Shown: positions 17,539 through 25,641 of the stretch, in pieces
How positions within the stretch are numbered: position 1 is the first letter of the stretch
Layout: every line of letters begins with the position of its first letter
NCBI GenBank assembly: GCA_946408825.1
Contig: CAMJTU010000001.1
Span: 1 to 64,000, forward strand
Direction of reading: 5' to 3'
Origin: an uncultured Planctomycetaceae bacterium
GTDB taxonomy: Bacteria > Planctomycetota > Planctomycetia > Pirellulales > Thermoguttaceae
DNA: 64,000 nucleotides
The notes under the pieces: model-generated
Told to the model about the DNA's origin: nothing
The model's database searches: none
What the model saw: the letters and a program-made list of their open reading frames with translations, nothing else
Made by a program: the position numbers and the translations under genes

Positions 17539-17874
17539 CTAAGGGACTCCGCGCGACGACGGCGGCAAAGTTAACATAAAACCGACGATTACGACAGTGT
17601 AGGTTCCGGCGATCATGAGAACTCTTTTCAGGTCGATGGAGCAGCAGACGAACCGAACGACGACGACGGCGACGACGAATTGGACGCCGGCGAAGACCGC
17701 GACGGCTACGACAGGATTCTCTAAGAACATGAGAGCGGGAGCCGCGAGAGCCCCTCCGCCGATTCCGGCTACGAGCGCGGCGAAGAACGCGTCTCCAAAC
17801 GAGACGTCCTTGCCTGCGAACGCCTTAATGATAAAGACGGGAATAACGAAGTAAAGAAGCGCGTCAATAAGCAT
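17539..17874 (-). CDS. Small membrane protein of the PrsW module (SMP-A)
   Basis: 111 residues with about three membrane helices. It is homologous to the proteins at 18832 and 19535. Shared marks: AFAGKDVSFGDAFFAA near the N-terminus, a LENPV segment mid-protein, and SIDLKRVLMIAGTY near the C-terminus. It sits between the two PrsW genes, with spacers of 40 and 21 bases, and is probably co-transcribed. I do not recognise a named family. An inhibitor, substrate or partner of the protease is possible. Confidence 0.6.
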   Translation of the reverse strand: MLIDALLYFVIPVFIIKAFAGKDVSFGDAFFAALVAGIGGGALAAPALMFLENPVVAVAVFAGVQFVVAVVVVRFVCCSIDLKRVLMIAGTYTVVIVGFMLTLPPSSRGVP

Positions 17875-17914
17875 TTCGTAATTTTGTCCATTTTTTTGAA
17901 AGAGACGCGAGATA

Positions 17915-18772
17915 CTATCGCCGGACGTTAATGTGATAATCGCTTTTCCGCGCCGCCTGTTTCGTTTCGGCGATCGCTTGATCCCTCGCTTTCAGAACGT
18001 CGACGCAAAGATTCGACGCGTAGAATCCCGCGATCAGCAGTCCGATCCACGCGACGAACGCAAGCCCGCTGAATTGCGACGGCGACGCGCCGATCATCAG
18101 CAGGAAGTCGTAAATCCCGTGCGCGGCGATCGCGACGCCGTAAGAGAGCGCGACGTTTTTATAGTAGTTTTTGCGCCGCTTTTCCGACGCGCCGGAAATC
18201 CCGCCCTCCGCCTTGAGAATATTGACGCCCTTTTTCTTCCCAAAGATCGCCAGCGCGAGGAAATACCCCATGAAGATCGAGAAGATAAAATGCCCCGGAA
18301 TCGACGTGAACGACCTCATGAACGCGACGAAGAGCGAGTCGTTCGGCGACCAAGGCGAGACGACGTATAGCGCGTTCTCGACGAACGCGAACCCGAGCGA
18401 CACGCACGCGGCGAAGGAAAGAGCCCGCGTATAGCGAACGAATCGCGCGCTGCGAAGAACCGCGAAGGCGAGAATCGCGAATTTCGTCGTTTCTTCCGTA
18501 AACGACGCGACGACGAACCCGTCGAGGAAACAGCCCCAGACCGTTTCCGGGTCGGGATTTAGAAGCGCGCTCAGCCCCCATTCCACAAGCGCGACGGGAA
18601 GGGTCGACAGCCCTCCCGCGAGGAAGAGAAGCGCGTACGTCTTCCAAAGCTTCTTCGTTCCGCCCGCCGCGTCCGCGAGTTTCTTAAGAAACAAGAACAC
18701 GGGGGCAAAGACGTAGATCGAGAGAAAGAAAAGATACCCGCAAACGAGGAGAATTTTCAGAATAGGCGACAT
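17915..18772 (-). CDS. PrsW-type intramembrane metalloprotease (copy 2)
   Basis: 285 residues, paralog of PrsW-1. All family motifs are conserved: EETTKFAIL, FAFVENALY, PGHFIFSIFMGYFLA and AHGIYDF. N-terminal signal-anchor-like helix MSPILKILLVCGYLFF. The similarity to copy 1 covers the full protein and continues some 35 bases past the stop, so the duplicated unit includes flanking DNA. It is 59 bases downstream of SMP-B and 40 bases upstream of SMP-A in the direction of transcription. Confidence 0.8.
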   Translation of the reverse strand: MSPILKILLVCGYLFFLSIYVFAPVFLFLKKLADAAGGTKKLWKTYALLFLAGGLSTLPVALVEWGLSALLNPDPETVWGCFLDGFVVASFTEETTKFAILAFAVLRSARFVRYTRALSFAACVSLGFAFVENALYVVSPWSPNDSLFVAFMRSFTSIPGHFIFSIFMGYFLALAIFGKKKGVNILKAEGGISGASEKRRKNYYKNVALSYGVAIAAHGIYDFLLMIGASPSQFSGLAFVAWIGLLIAGFYASNLCVDVLKARDQAIAETKQAARKSDYHINVRR

Positions 18773-18831
18773 TTCTTCAATTCCGAGCCGTCGCCGTCCG
18801 GCGACGGAAGACGAGCGGATAGATCAAGTCG

Positions 18832-19161
18832 TTACAGAACGTAAAGGAGGACAATGTTCAGGGCGAGTCCGATGCAGGCGTACGTTCCGGCGATCATGAG
18901 AACGCGCTTAAGATCGGTGGAACAAAGGAACTGGACGGCGACCGCCGTGACGACGAGTTGAATGAGCGTCGCGACGGCGATAACCATGACGGGGTTTTCT
19001 AACGGCGCGCATGCCAGCGCGATAAGGATTTTCGAGACGACGCCGGAGACGAGCGCCGCCAAAAACGCGTTTCCAAAGGACACGTCTTCGCCCGTGTACA
19101 TCCTGATGATAAAGAGTAGAATGACAGCGGGGATAAGAGCGCCGATAAGCATGCCAATCAT
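18832..19161 (-). CDS. Small membrane protein of the PrsW module (SMP-B)
   Basis: 109 residues, about three membrane helices, paralog of the 17539 and 19535 proteins: YTGEDVSFGNAFLAALV, PLENPVMV and STDLKRVLMIAGTY. The start at 19161 is chosen because GGGAG lies seven bases upstream and because it aligns with the N-termini of the other two copies; the longer frame to 19203 adds a charged, non-homologous extension. Function unknown. Confidence 0.6.
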   Translation of the reverse strand: MIGMLIGALIPAVILLFIIRMYTGEDVSFGNAFLAALVSGVVSKILIALACAPLENPVMVIAVATLIQLVVTAVAVQFLCSTDLKRVLMIAGTYACIGLALNIVLLYVL

Positions 19162-19534
19162 GTGACGTCTCCCATATTTGTGGAACGTTCGGATCGGATC
19201 CACGCTGTTTGCAGAACGTCTACCTTAGCGTGTCTCCGACGTTTAGGTCTCTATCCAATGCTAACTTGTAGCCCCCGTTGTTTCAAGGATTTTTTTGTTT
19301 TTTTCTATAATTATCGAAAGACTTCGCGACCAGAGCCGTTAAAGCGAACTCAAGTAGTCGCGCAACGTATTTGTTTGTCGGACGTCGGAAACGAGCTTAA
19401 CGCCGTTTCAAGGAGCGCGACCGGAAGACACGGCGGTCTTCCCGTTGGAAAAGGACCGTAAATTAAGAAGGATTGTCAGTCGCGCGTGACTTCGATTATC
19501 AGAATTCGCCGTTCAGCGGCGACGCGTCGATTGA
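19162..19534. other. Intergenic region between SMP-B and SMP-C
   Basis: About 370 bases without a supported gene. It contains a T-rich run near 19286-19300 and no reading frame related to the neighbouring modules. It probably holds the promoter of the SMP-B/PrsW-2 unit on the minus strand, but no clean promoter was identified. Confidence 0.4.
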
Positions 19535-19858
19535 TCATTTCGCAGAGAGGCAGATCGCAAGAACTGTCGAGACGAGACAGAAGCCCGCGTACGTTCCGGA
19601 AATCATGAGAACGTGTCTAAAGTCGGTCGAACAAAAAAGCAATACCGCGAGCGCCGCGACGACAAAATGAATAATCGTCGAGACCGTGAAAGTCAAATAA
19701 TCGCTTTCCAAAGGCGGACAAGCCAACGTTATGAGAACCCTCGAGGCGACGCCGGCAGAAAACGCCGCGACAAACGCGCTGCCAAAGGACACGGCTTCTC
19801 CGGCGAACGCTTTTATAACGATAATTATAATTGACGTGGAGATAAGGACGCCGAACAT
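19535..19858 (-). CDS. Small membrane protein of the PrsW module (SMP-C)
   Basis: 107 residues, third member of the small membrane protein set: AFAGEAVSFGSAFVAAF, CPPLES and STDFRHVLMISGTY. GGAG lies about ten bases before the ATG. Unlike SMP-A and SMP-B it has no PrsW gene directly after it, only a 373-base gap, which suggests a module that lost its protease gene or an ancestral orphan. Confidence 0.6.
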   Translation of the reverse strand: MFGVLISTSIIIIVIKAFAGEAVSFGSAFVAAFSAGVASRVLITLACPPLESDYLTFTVSTIIHFVVAALAVLLFCSTDFRHVLMISGTYAGFCLVSTVLAICLSAK

Positions 19859-20146
19859 GCCGTGTTCTCCGGAGGGAGGCAGAAGTCAAAATTTAACCGA
19901 CAGAATAACGGACGTCGAGCGCGGCGCGTCCCTAGATTCCATCGTCCTTATGTTACCTGCGACGGCCGCAGTTTCAAGGGTCGCGCGCTTGAATTTCGTA
20001 TTTTCCGGAAACGGAAAGGGCGGATTGGAACAGTTAGCGTCGGTTTCAAGGGAATTTGCAACGGCGGCGCGAGAGGTTATAATAACTTCCGAACGTCGTC
20101 GACGACTAAACGACTTTATTGGAAACGAGGAAACGTTATCACGGCG

Positions 20147-21109
20147 ATGAGCAAAGACGTGAGTTTTGACGAATTAATCGGCGCGAACGGAGCGCTCCGC
20201 GGCGCGTGCGACCGTGCGAAGATCGCCGCGGATTCGGGCGTGTCGGTTTTCCTCTGGGGGGAGCCGGGCGTCGGAAAGGAAACGCTGGCGCGCGCGATAG
20301 CGGGGGCATGTCGGCCCTATCGGAAGTTTCTGCCTTTAGACGGTCGGGCGGTTCCATGGCGCAGTTGGGAGAGGTTGATTTCGTCGACCGACGAGGACGT
20401 CGTCGTCTTTATCGACGGCGCGGAAAGAATTCCTCGACAGGTTGGTCGGAATCTAGCGAGCGCTATTCTTTCGGGAAAAGTCAAATTTCAGATGGTTTTT
20501 AGTTCGACAAAGCCGTGTCAGACGCTTGCGAGCGCCTCGAACTTCTCCTCTGAATTGGCGACGCTCTTCGGCGCGTTTCCGATTTTTCTCCCGCCTCTTA
20601 GAGAAAGAACGCATGATTTTGACGCGCTTGCGGTTCGTTTTTTTGCCGACGCGACCGCAGAGGCGCGCGTTTTGCGCGACCCGTTGACGCCCGACGAATT
20701 GACGCGGTTACGCGCGTTCGATTATCCCGATAATCTCGACGGTCTGCGCCGGGTCCTCAAAGCAGTTGCGGAGCGCGACGTTTTCCCGCGAACCGCCGCC
20801 GAACTCGAGGCGCTCGTTTCGCCGGAGTCGACGGAGCAGACGGTTTTGTCGTCTTCTCCCGTTTCAGCCGCGAGAGCGACGTCGAGCGAAGAGCCAGACG
20901 GCGACTCTTCGGAGTTTCTCACTCTCGATCAGGCGATGAAAGCGCATATCGAACGCGCGTTGACGCGTTCGCGCGGCGTCGTCGAGGGCAAGAACGGCGC
21001 CGCGAAAGCGCTGGCGATTAACCCGTACACGCTTCGCGCGCGAATGGTCAAACTCGGAATCGACTGGACGGCGTTTCGGAAGGACGACGCGTCCGACGAC
21101 GCGCGTTGA
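20147..21109 (+). CDS. Degenerate NtrC-like AAA+ ATPase with Fis-type HTH
   Basis: 320 residues. AAA+ core resembling bacterial enhancer-binding proteins: Walker A GEPGVGKE (residues about 38-45), Walker B VVFIDGAERIP (about 86-96), the PLRERTHDFDALAVRFF segment typical of NtrC proteins, then an acidic/Ser-rich linker (about 225-260) and a C-terminal Fis-like helix-turn-helix (GAAKALAINPYTLRARMVKLGI). The stretch between Walker A and B is only about 40 residues and lacks the GAFTGA loop that contacts sigma-54, so it probably does not activate sigma-54 promoters in the usual way. There is no receiver domain. Start chosen at the ATG giving MSKDVSFDELIG; the upstream open frame is non-homologous. 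Confidence 0.75.
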   Translation: MSKDVSFDELIGANGALRGACDRAKIAADSGVSVFLWGEPGVGKETLARAIAGACRPYRKFLPLDGRAVPWRSWERLISSTDEDVVVFIDGAERIPRQVGRNLASAILSGKVKFQMVFSSTKPCQTLASASNFSSELATLFGAFPIFLPPLRERTHDFDALAVRFFADATAEARVLRDPLTPDELTRLRAFDYPDNLDGLRRVLKAVAERDVFPRTAAELEALVSPESTEQTVLSSSPVSAARATSSEEPDGDSSEFLTLDQAMKAHIERALTRSRGVVEGKNGAAKALAINPYTLRARMVKLGIDWTAFRKDDASDDAR

Positions 21110-21195
21110 TTGTCCTTAGCGACGTAATAGAACGTATTTATTGACAGACGAACGTTTATGAGAATGTTCGCCGTTTTTTTCAGAGGACCGTTAGA

Positions 21196-22251
21196 ATGAC
21201 GTTGAATTGCGTAACGCTTCGAAGAATTGGCTTCGCGCTCGTTGGGATCGCGCTTCTTTCCTTGACGTCCGCAACCGCCGACGAGCCGACGGCGCAGGAG
21301 GCTTCGCCGGAAAAGTCCGTCGTCGCCCCCGAACGTCTTAAGCCGAAGTTTGTCCGGCCCGGCGCCGATCCGTGGGTTATCGAGTATAAGGGAAGATACT
21401 ACTGGAGTCAGTCGAACAACCCGACGCGTTCGATTCGACTCTGGGTCTCCGATTCGCTTGAAGAACCGGGCGAGTTTAAGGATATCTGGTTCGCGCCGCG
21501 CCGCGGACCGTACTCGCGCGAAATTTGGGCGCCCGAGATTCACTTCATAGACGGTCGTTTTTACGTCTTCTTCGCCGCCGACAACGGCGACAACAAAAAC
21601 CATCTGTCTTACGTCCTCGTTTCCGAGAACGACGATCCGTATTCAAAGTATGAACTCAAAGGGCCGCTTTATACGGGCGACGACTTTGAGAATAAGACGA
21701 ACAATCGCTGGGCGATCGACTCGACTTTCTTCGAACACCGTGGGAAACGCTACTTGATTTGGTCCGGTTGGAAGGACGATCGCGACGTCCAGTATTTGTA
21801 TATAGCGCCCCTTGCCGATCCTCCGACGCAGACCGCCGGCGCGCGCGTCTTGATCTGCGACAACGCCGACTATCTCTGGGAGCGCGTCGAAGAACGATTG
21901 GGAACGCGAGGATTGGCGGAAGGGCCGGAGATTCTCGTCGCGCCCAACGGTCGCGTTTTCCTGACGTACTCGTGCGGCGCGAGCTGGCTCCCGACGTATA
22001 AGGTCGCGCTCCTCGAACTCGTCGGCGACGATCCGCTCGATCCGAAATCTTGGAAAAAGTATCCCGAGCCTTTTTTCCAAAGCGACGAATTTCAGTTCGG
22101 GGTCGGACACGGTTCCTTTTTGAAGGATAAGTCAGGTCAGACGCGGTTCCTCTACCATGCGAAACGCAGTCGCGAATCAGGATGGGCGCGCGACGTTTTC
22201 ATTCGTTACGTCGATTTTGACGACGAAGGTTTTCCGCATGTTCGCTACTGA
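21196..22251 (+). CDS. Secreted GH43 family glycoside hydrolase
   Basis: Five-bladed propeller glycosidase of 351 residues with a signal peptide (to about residue 28, ATADEP). GH43 catalytic residues can be placed: the base Asp in GADPW (D58), the pKa-modulating Asp in WAIDSTFF (D175) and the acid Glu in AEGPE (E242). Other family marks are WAPEIHF and GVGHGSFL. Likely alpha-L-arabinofuranosidase or beta-xylosidase/galactanase activity on plant polysaccharide side chains; the subfamily cannot be fixed here. The Smr gene starts 17 bases after its stop. Confidence 0.87.
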   Translation: MTLNCVTLRRIGFALVGIALLSLTSATADEPTAQEASPEKSVVAPERLKPKFVRPGADPWVIEYKGRYYWSQSNNPTRSIRLWVSDSLEEPGEFKDIWFAPRRGPYSREIWAPEIHFIDGRFYVFFAADNGDNKNHLSYVLVSENDDPYSKYELKGPLYTGDDFENKTNNRWAIDSTFFEHRGKRYLIWSGWKDDRDVQYLYIAPLADPPTQTAGARVLICDNADYLWERVEERLGTRGLAEGPEILVAPNGRVFLTYSCGASWLPTYKVALLELVGDDPLDPKSWKKYPEPFFQSDEFQFGVGHGSFLKDKSGQTRFLYHAKRSRESGWARDVFIRYVDFDDEGFPHVRY

Positions 22252-22268
22252 ACGCGGGGACGTCAAGA

Positions 22269-22601
22269 TTGGGAAATCGTCGATTTAGTCGAAAAAGCCG
22301 CGCCTTTGCGCAGAAACTCAAGCGCGGGGAAGCGACGATAGGGCGGACGTCTTTCGTCGCCGACGCGTGGATCGATTTGCACGGTCTTCGCGCGGACGAA
22401 GCGTTGCGGCGCGTGCGCCAAGCGGTCGAAGGGGGCGAGTATCGCGGCAAATCCCTCGCAATCGTCCATGGCAAAGGGCAAGGAGTCCTTCGCGAGGCGA
22501 CGCGGCGTTACGCGTCGTCCGCGCCTGAGATCAAACGCGTATGGAACGGCGAAGACGTTTTTCTCCCCGAAGGGGACGGCATGACAATCTTCTTTCTCTG
22601 A
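22269..22601 (+). CDS. Smr-domain protein
   Basis: Small protein of 110 residues consisting of a basic N-terminal tail and one Smr domain, the nuclease-like domain found at the end of MutS2. Hallmarks: DLHGLRADEALRRV (D-x-H) and the VHGKGQGVLRE loop. Stand-alone Smr proteins are DNA or RNA endonuclease-like. The start is a TTG, 17 bases after the GH43 stop; no ATG is available before the domain, so translation probably begins here. Confidence 0.85.
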   Translation: MGNRRFSRKSRAFAQKLKRGEATIGRTSFVADAWIDLHGLRADEALRRVRQAVEGGEYRGKSLAIVHGKGQGVLREATRRYASSAPEIKRVWNGEDVFLPEGDGMTIFFL

Positions 22602-22685
22602 CGCGTGTTTCGACGCCGATTGTCGCGTTTCTAACGATTGAATATGACCAATCGCGAAAAAAGAGAGAAAAAAGAAGCGTCTGCC

Positions 22686-22715
22686 TTGACGCGGTAGGGG
22701 CGGGGGAATTATACT
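22686..22715 (+). promoter_or_regulatory. Candidate sigma-70 promoter
   Basis: TTGACG, an 18-base spacer and TATACT, pointing to the secreted protein gene at 22867. A small hairpin (CCGCC-GAA-GGCGG then TTTT, 22739-22755) follows within the presumed leader and might attenuate transcription. Confidence 0.45.
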
Positions 22716-22866
22716 GATTAGGAGCGATTCTAGGCGTCCCGCCGAAGGCGGTTTTATTTCGCGTCTAAAGGCGCTTGACGATTCACGGCGCGTCGAGGGC
22801 GAATTCATTCGCTTGTCGGCTCGCGCCTCGTCTATTTATTAATGTAACCCGTAATCGAGCGTAAAA

Positions 22867-23943
22867 ATGTCATTGCGTTATACCGATAATCTTGTGCGGC
22901 GCGCTTGCCGCGTGAAATCGAGAGCGGCGCGGGCGATTCTCGTCAGTTTGTCCGCAGTCGTCGCCTTTGGGCTAGCGTCGTCGCTTTACGCGCAGAACGA
23001 CGGATCCGCGCGTGTTCGCGTGATTAAGCCCTTTATCGGCTACGAAGAGACGTTCCAGTGGAGCGACGTTCCGGAGATTATCTCGGAGGGCGCCAACGCG
23101 GAGAAGGGCGCGGACGCGCTGGAGTATGCGTGGGCCTCGGATCTCTTCTTTGAGAAGCAGATTTGGCAGCTCCAATTTGCGTATAAAAACGTCCGCACGA
23201 TCGACGTCGATTATCCGACCGCGGACGGCAAACTCAAGACGAAGCGCGTGTGGTATCTCGTTTACTCCGTGACGAATACCGGCAAGCAGCTCAAAGCGGT
23301 TCAAGACGAGTCGATCGAGTCTGACGTTTCGCAGACGATTGTCGACCAGAATCGTGAAAAGAAGACCTTCGAATTTCCGTCGAACAACCTCAAGGGCGTT
23401 TATCGCGGCGAAGAAACGACCTACGCAAAGGGAGACGAAGAGGGCGCGATTGAGTTTGTTCCCCGTTTCGTCCTCGGAAGCGCTTCGATCCAAGACCGTC
23501 TCGTCTACGAGCGTAAGACGCCGGGCGGGCTTTTTTACGGTCAAATTCGCGGAACGGAAGAGGGGCTCTATTACGATTCGTACGATCCAATCGCGTTTGC
23601 GAAGATCGCGCGCAAGGAAGGACGTAAAGGTCAGAACTTCCTCGATACGACGCATATCTCGACCCGTAAGATTCTTCCGGGCGAGACCGTTTGGGGAATT
23701 GCGACGTGGACCGACGTCGATCCGCGAATCGATCGTTTTTCCGTTTATATCAGCGGTTTGACGAACGCGCTTCGCTGGGAGATAACGGGCGACGTCGATC
23801 CGAATCAAGTCGGCGCGGGTCGCGACGTCTGGCGTAAAGTTCTGAAGATTAACTTCATTAGCCCCGGCGACGAAGCGCATAGCGGCAAAGAAATTTATAA
23901 TAATTTGCCGGGGGAACTTGACTACGAATGGATCTACCTGTAA
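22867..23943 (+). CDS. Conserved secreted protein of unknown function
   Basis: 358 residues with an N-terminal export signal (hydrophobic about residues 22-42, ending SLYAQ). The body is beta-rich with segments such as VWYLVYSVTNTGK and TVWGIATWTDVDP, reminiscent of planctomycete periplasmic proteins with Ig-like folds. No catalytic motif was identified and no family name can be given. It precedes rpmA in the same direction with a 200-base gap. Confidence 0.65.
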   Translation: MSLRYTDNLVRRACRVKSRAARAILVSLSAVVAFGLASSLYAQNDGSARVRVIKPFIGYEETFQWSDVPEIISEGANAEKGADALEYAWASDLFFEKQIWQLQFAYKNVRTIDVDYPTADGKLKTKRVWYLVYSVTNTGKQLKAVQDESIESDVSQTIVDQNREKKTFEFPSNNLKGVYRGEETTYAKGDEEGAIEFVPRFVLGSASIQDRLVYERKTPGGLFYGQIRGTEEGLYYDSYDPIAFAKIARKEGRKGQNFLDTTHISTRKILPGETVWGIATWTDVDPRIDRFSVYISGLTNALRWEITGDVDPNQVGAGRDVWRKVLKINFISPGDEAHSGKEIYNNLPGELDYEWIYL

Positions 23944-24149
23944 AATAGGTCGGAAACATTGCGCGACGGAGACGCGCGAGTCCTTCCGCTTCCTTTTAAG
24001 GTCGCTCAGAGCGCCGAAGCGAAGGAGTTCGCGGCGTGGTCTGAAAGCGTCAGACAGATATAAAGGCGAGATCGTCGGCGTCAGGACAAGCGACGCGGAG
24101 TCTGGTCGAAGAGAAACAATTAGGAAAACAGTAGTTCAAAGGTAGCGCT

Positions 24150-24401
24150 ATGGCTCACAAGAAAGGTCAAGGTTCTAGCCGCAACGGTCGCGACTCGAAC
24201 GGACAGCGTCGCGGCGTCAAGGTATACGGCGGACAGAAGGTTCAGCCGGGCAGCATTATCGTTCGTCAGTGCGGAACCCGCTGGCGACCTGGCAAGGGCG
24301 TCGGTCTCGGCAACGATTTCACGATTTATTCGCTCGTCGACGGCGTTGTGACGTTCGACCAAGGCGGTCGTCGCGTCAACGTTTTCGCGGCGGAAGTCTG
24401 A
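24150..24401 (+). CDS. rpmA: 50S ribosomal protein L27
   Basis: 83 residues, full length, with the glycine-rich N-terminus [16 protein letters not shown] that reaches the peptidyl-transferase centre, then [12 protein letters not shown] and [11 protein letters not shown]. It lies upstream of obg, the usual arrangement, but the L21 gene (rplU) that normally precedes it is not here; the upstream gene encodes an unrelated secreted protein. A terminator separates it from obg. Confidence 0.97.
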   Translation: MAHKKGQGSSRNGRDSNGQRRGVKVYGGQKVQPGSIIVRQCGTRWRPGKGVGLGNDFTIYSLVDGVVTFDQGGRRVNVFAAEV

Positions 24402-24452
24402 TTAAGCTGGAATCTATTCCGGTTTCAGATTTCTTTCGGAAGTTGAAGTAGA

Positions 24453-24489
24453 TAAAAGAGGGGACGGTTCCATTCCGCCCCCTTTTTTA
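24453..24489 (+). terminator. Intrinsic terminator after rpmA
   Basis: Imperfect GC-rich stem (AGAGGGGACGG pairing with CCGCCCCCTTTT) with a short loop and a T-rich tail, 50 bases after the rpmA stop. Confidence 0.8.
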
Positions 24490-24570
24490 TTAATTTCCGA
24501 CTTTCCACAGCGCCTTGACCCAATGCGGTCGCGGGAACTTAACTCAGAGCAGAATAGACAGGATAAAGCG

Positions 24571-25569
24571 ATGTTTGTCGACGAAGTTCAAATTGAAGTA
24601 GTCGCCGGTAAGGGCGGCGACGGGTGCGCCAGCTTCCGCCGCGAGAAGTACGTTCCTCGAGGCGGACCGGACGGCGGCGACGGCGGGCGCGGCGGCGACG
24701 TCGTTTTGCGCGCGAACCGCAACGTCGCGAGTCTTCTTCATCTGGCGAATCAGCGGACGTGGAAGGCGCAGCATGGCGAACAGGGCGGTTCTTCGCAGTG
24801 TCATGGCGCGAACGGCGCCGATCTTATCATCGAGGTTCCCGTCGGCACGATGGTTTTCGACCTTAAGCACGATCTGCTTCTCAAAGATCTCAGCGAGAAC
24901 AATCAGGAGTATATCGTCGCCCGCGGCGGGAACGGCGGCAAAGGGAACGTCCGTTTTAAATCGGCGACGCTCCGTTCGCCGACGACGGCGGAACCGGGCG
25001 AACCCGGACAGTCGCGCGCGATTCGTTTGGAACTGCGCATGATCGCCGACGTCGGACTCGTCGGGCTTCCGAACGCGGGAAAGAGCACGCTTCTGAGCCG
25101 TCTCACGAAAGCGCGTCCGAAGATCGCGCCCTATCCCTTTACGACGATGACCCCGCATCTGGGCTTCGCGCAGATCGACCGCGATCGTGGGTTTGTGATC
25201 GCCGACGTGCCCGGGCTGATTGAAGGCGCGAGCAAGGGCGTCGGATTGGGTCACGATTTCCTGCGTCATATCCAGCGCGCGGGCGTGCTTCTGCATCTTG
25301 TCGAACCGGCGCCTCTCGACGGTTCCGATCCGCTGAACAATTATCGCACGATCCGCAACGAGCTTGAGCAGTTTGACGAAGAACTAGGGAGTCGTCTTGA
25401 ACTCGTTGCCGTGACGAAAAACGATCTTCCGGAGGCGGTCGAGGTTCAGAAACGATTCAAAGACGAACTCGGGATCGACGCGTTCCTGATTTCGGCGGTC
25501 ACGGGCGTCGGGCTCAAAGCGCTCGTCGAAAAAATCGACTCAATTCTCAAACCGAAGAGTCGCTGGTAG
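24571..25569 (+). CDS. obg: Obg/CgtA family GTPase
   Basis: Essential ribosome-assembly and stress GTPase, 332 residues. The N-terminal Obg fold is glycine-rich (GKGGDGCASF, GGDGGRGGDV, residues about 10-155). The G domain follows with G1 GLPNAGKST, G3 DVPGLIEGA and G4 TKND, ending in SAVTG (G5-like). The protein stops soon after the G domain, so the C-terminal OCT domain of some species is absent. ATG at 24571 follows AGGATAAAG; the longer frame from 24523 is non-homologous. Confidence 0.96.
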   Translation: MFVDEVQIEVVAGKGGDGCASFRREKYVPRGGPDGGDGGRGGDVVLRANRNVASLLHLANQRTWKAQHGEQGGSSQCHGANGADLIIEVPVGTMVFDLKHDLLLKDLSENNQEYIVARGGNGGKGNVRFKSATLRSPTTAEPGEPGQSRAIRLELRMIADVGLVGLPNAGKSTLLSRLTKARPKIAPYPFTTMTPHLGFAQIDRDRGFVIADVPGLIEGASKGVGLGHDFLRHIQRAGVLLHLVEPAPLDGSDPLNNYRTIRNELEQFDEELGSRLELVAVTKNDLPEAVEVQKRFKDELGIDAFLISAVTGVGLKALVEKIDSILKPKSRW

Positions 25570-25594
25570 TCGGTCGACGACCTTATCGTATTTG

Positions 25595-25641
25595 CGCGTA
25601 GACGCCGAGACGAGTTTTCCTTCCGTCTCGGCGTCTACGCG
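25595..25641. repeat. Perfect 18-bp inverted repeat between convergent genes
   Basis: CGCGTAGACGCCGAGACG and its exact reverse complement, separated by 11 bases. It sits between obg and the convergent surface-protein gene, and the right arm contains the stop codon of the latter. There is no adjacent T-run, so it may act as a bidirectional transcription or mRNA-stability hairpin rather than a classic terminator. Confidence 0.75.
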
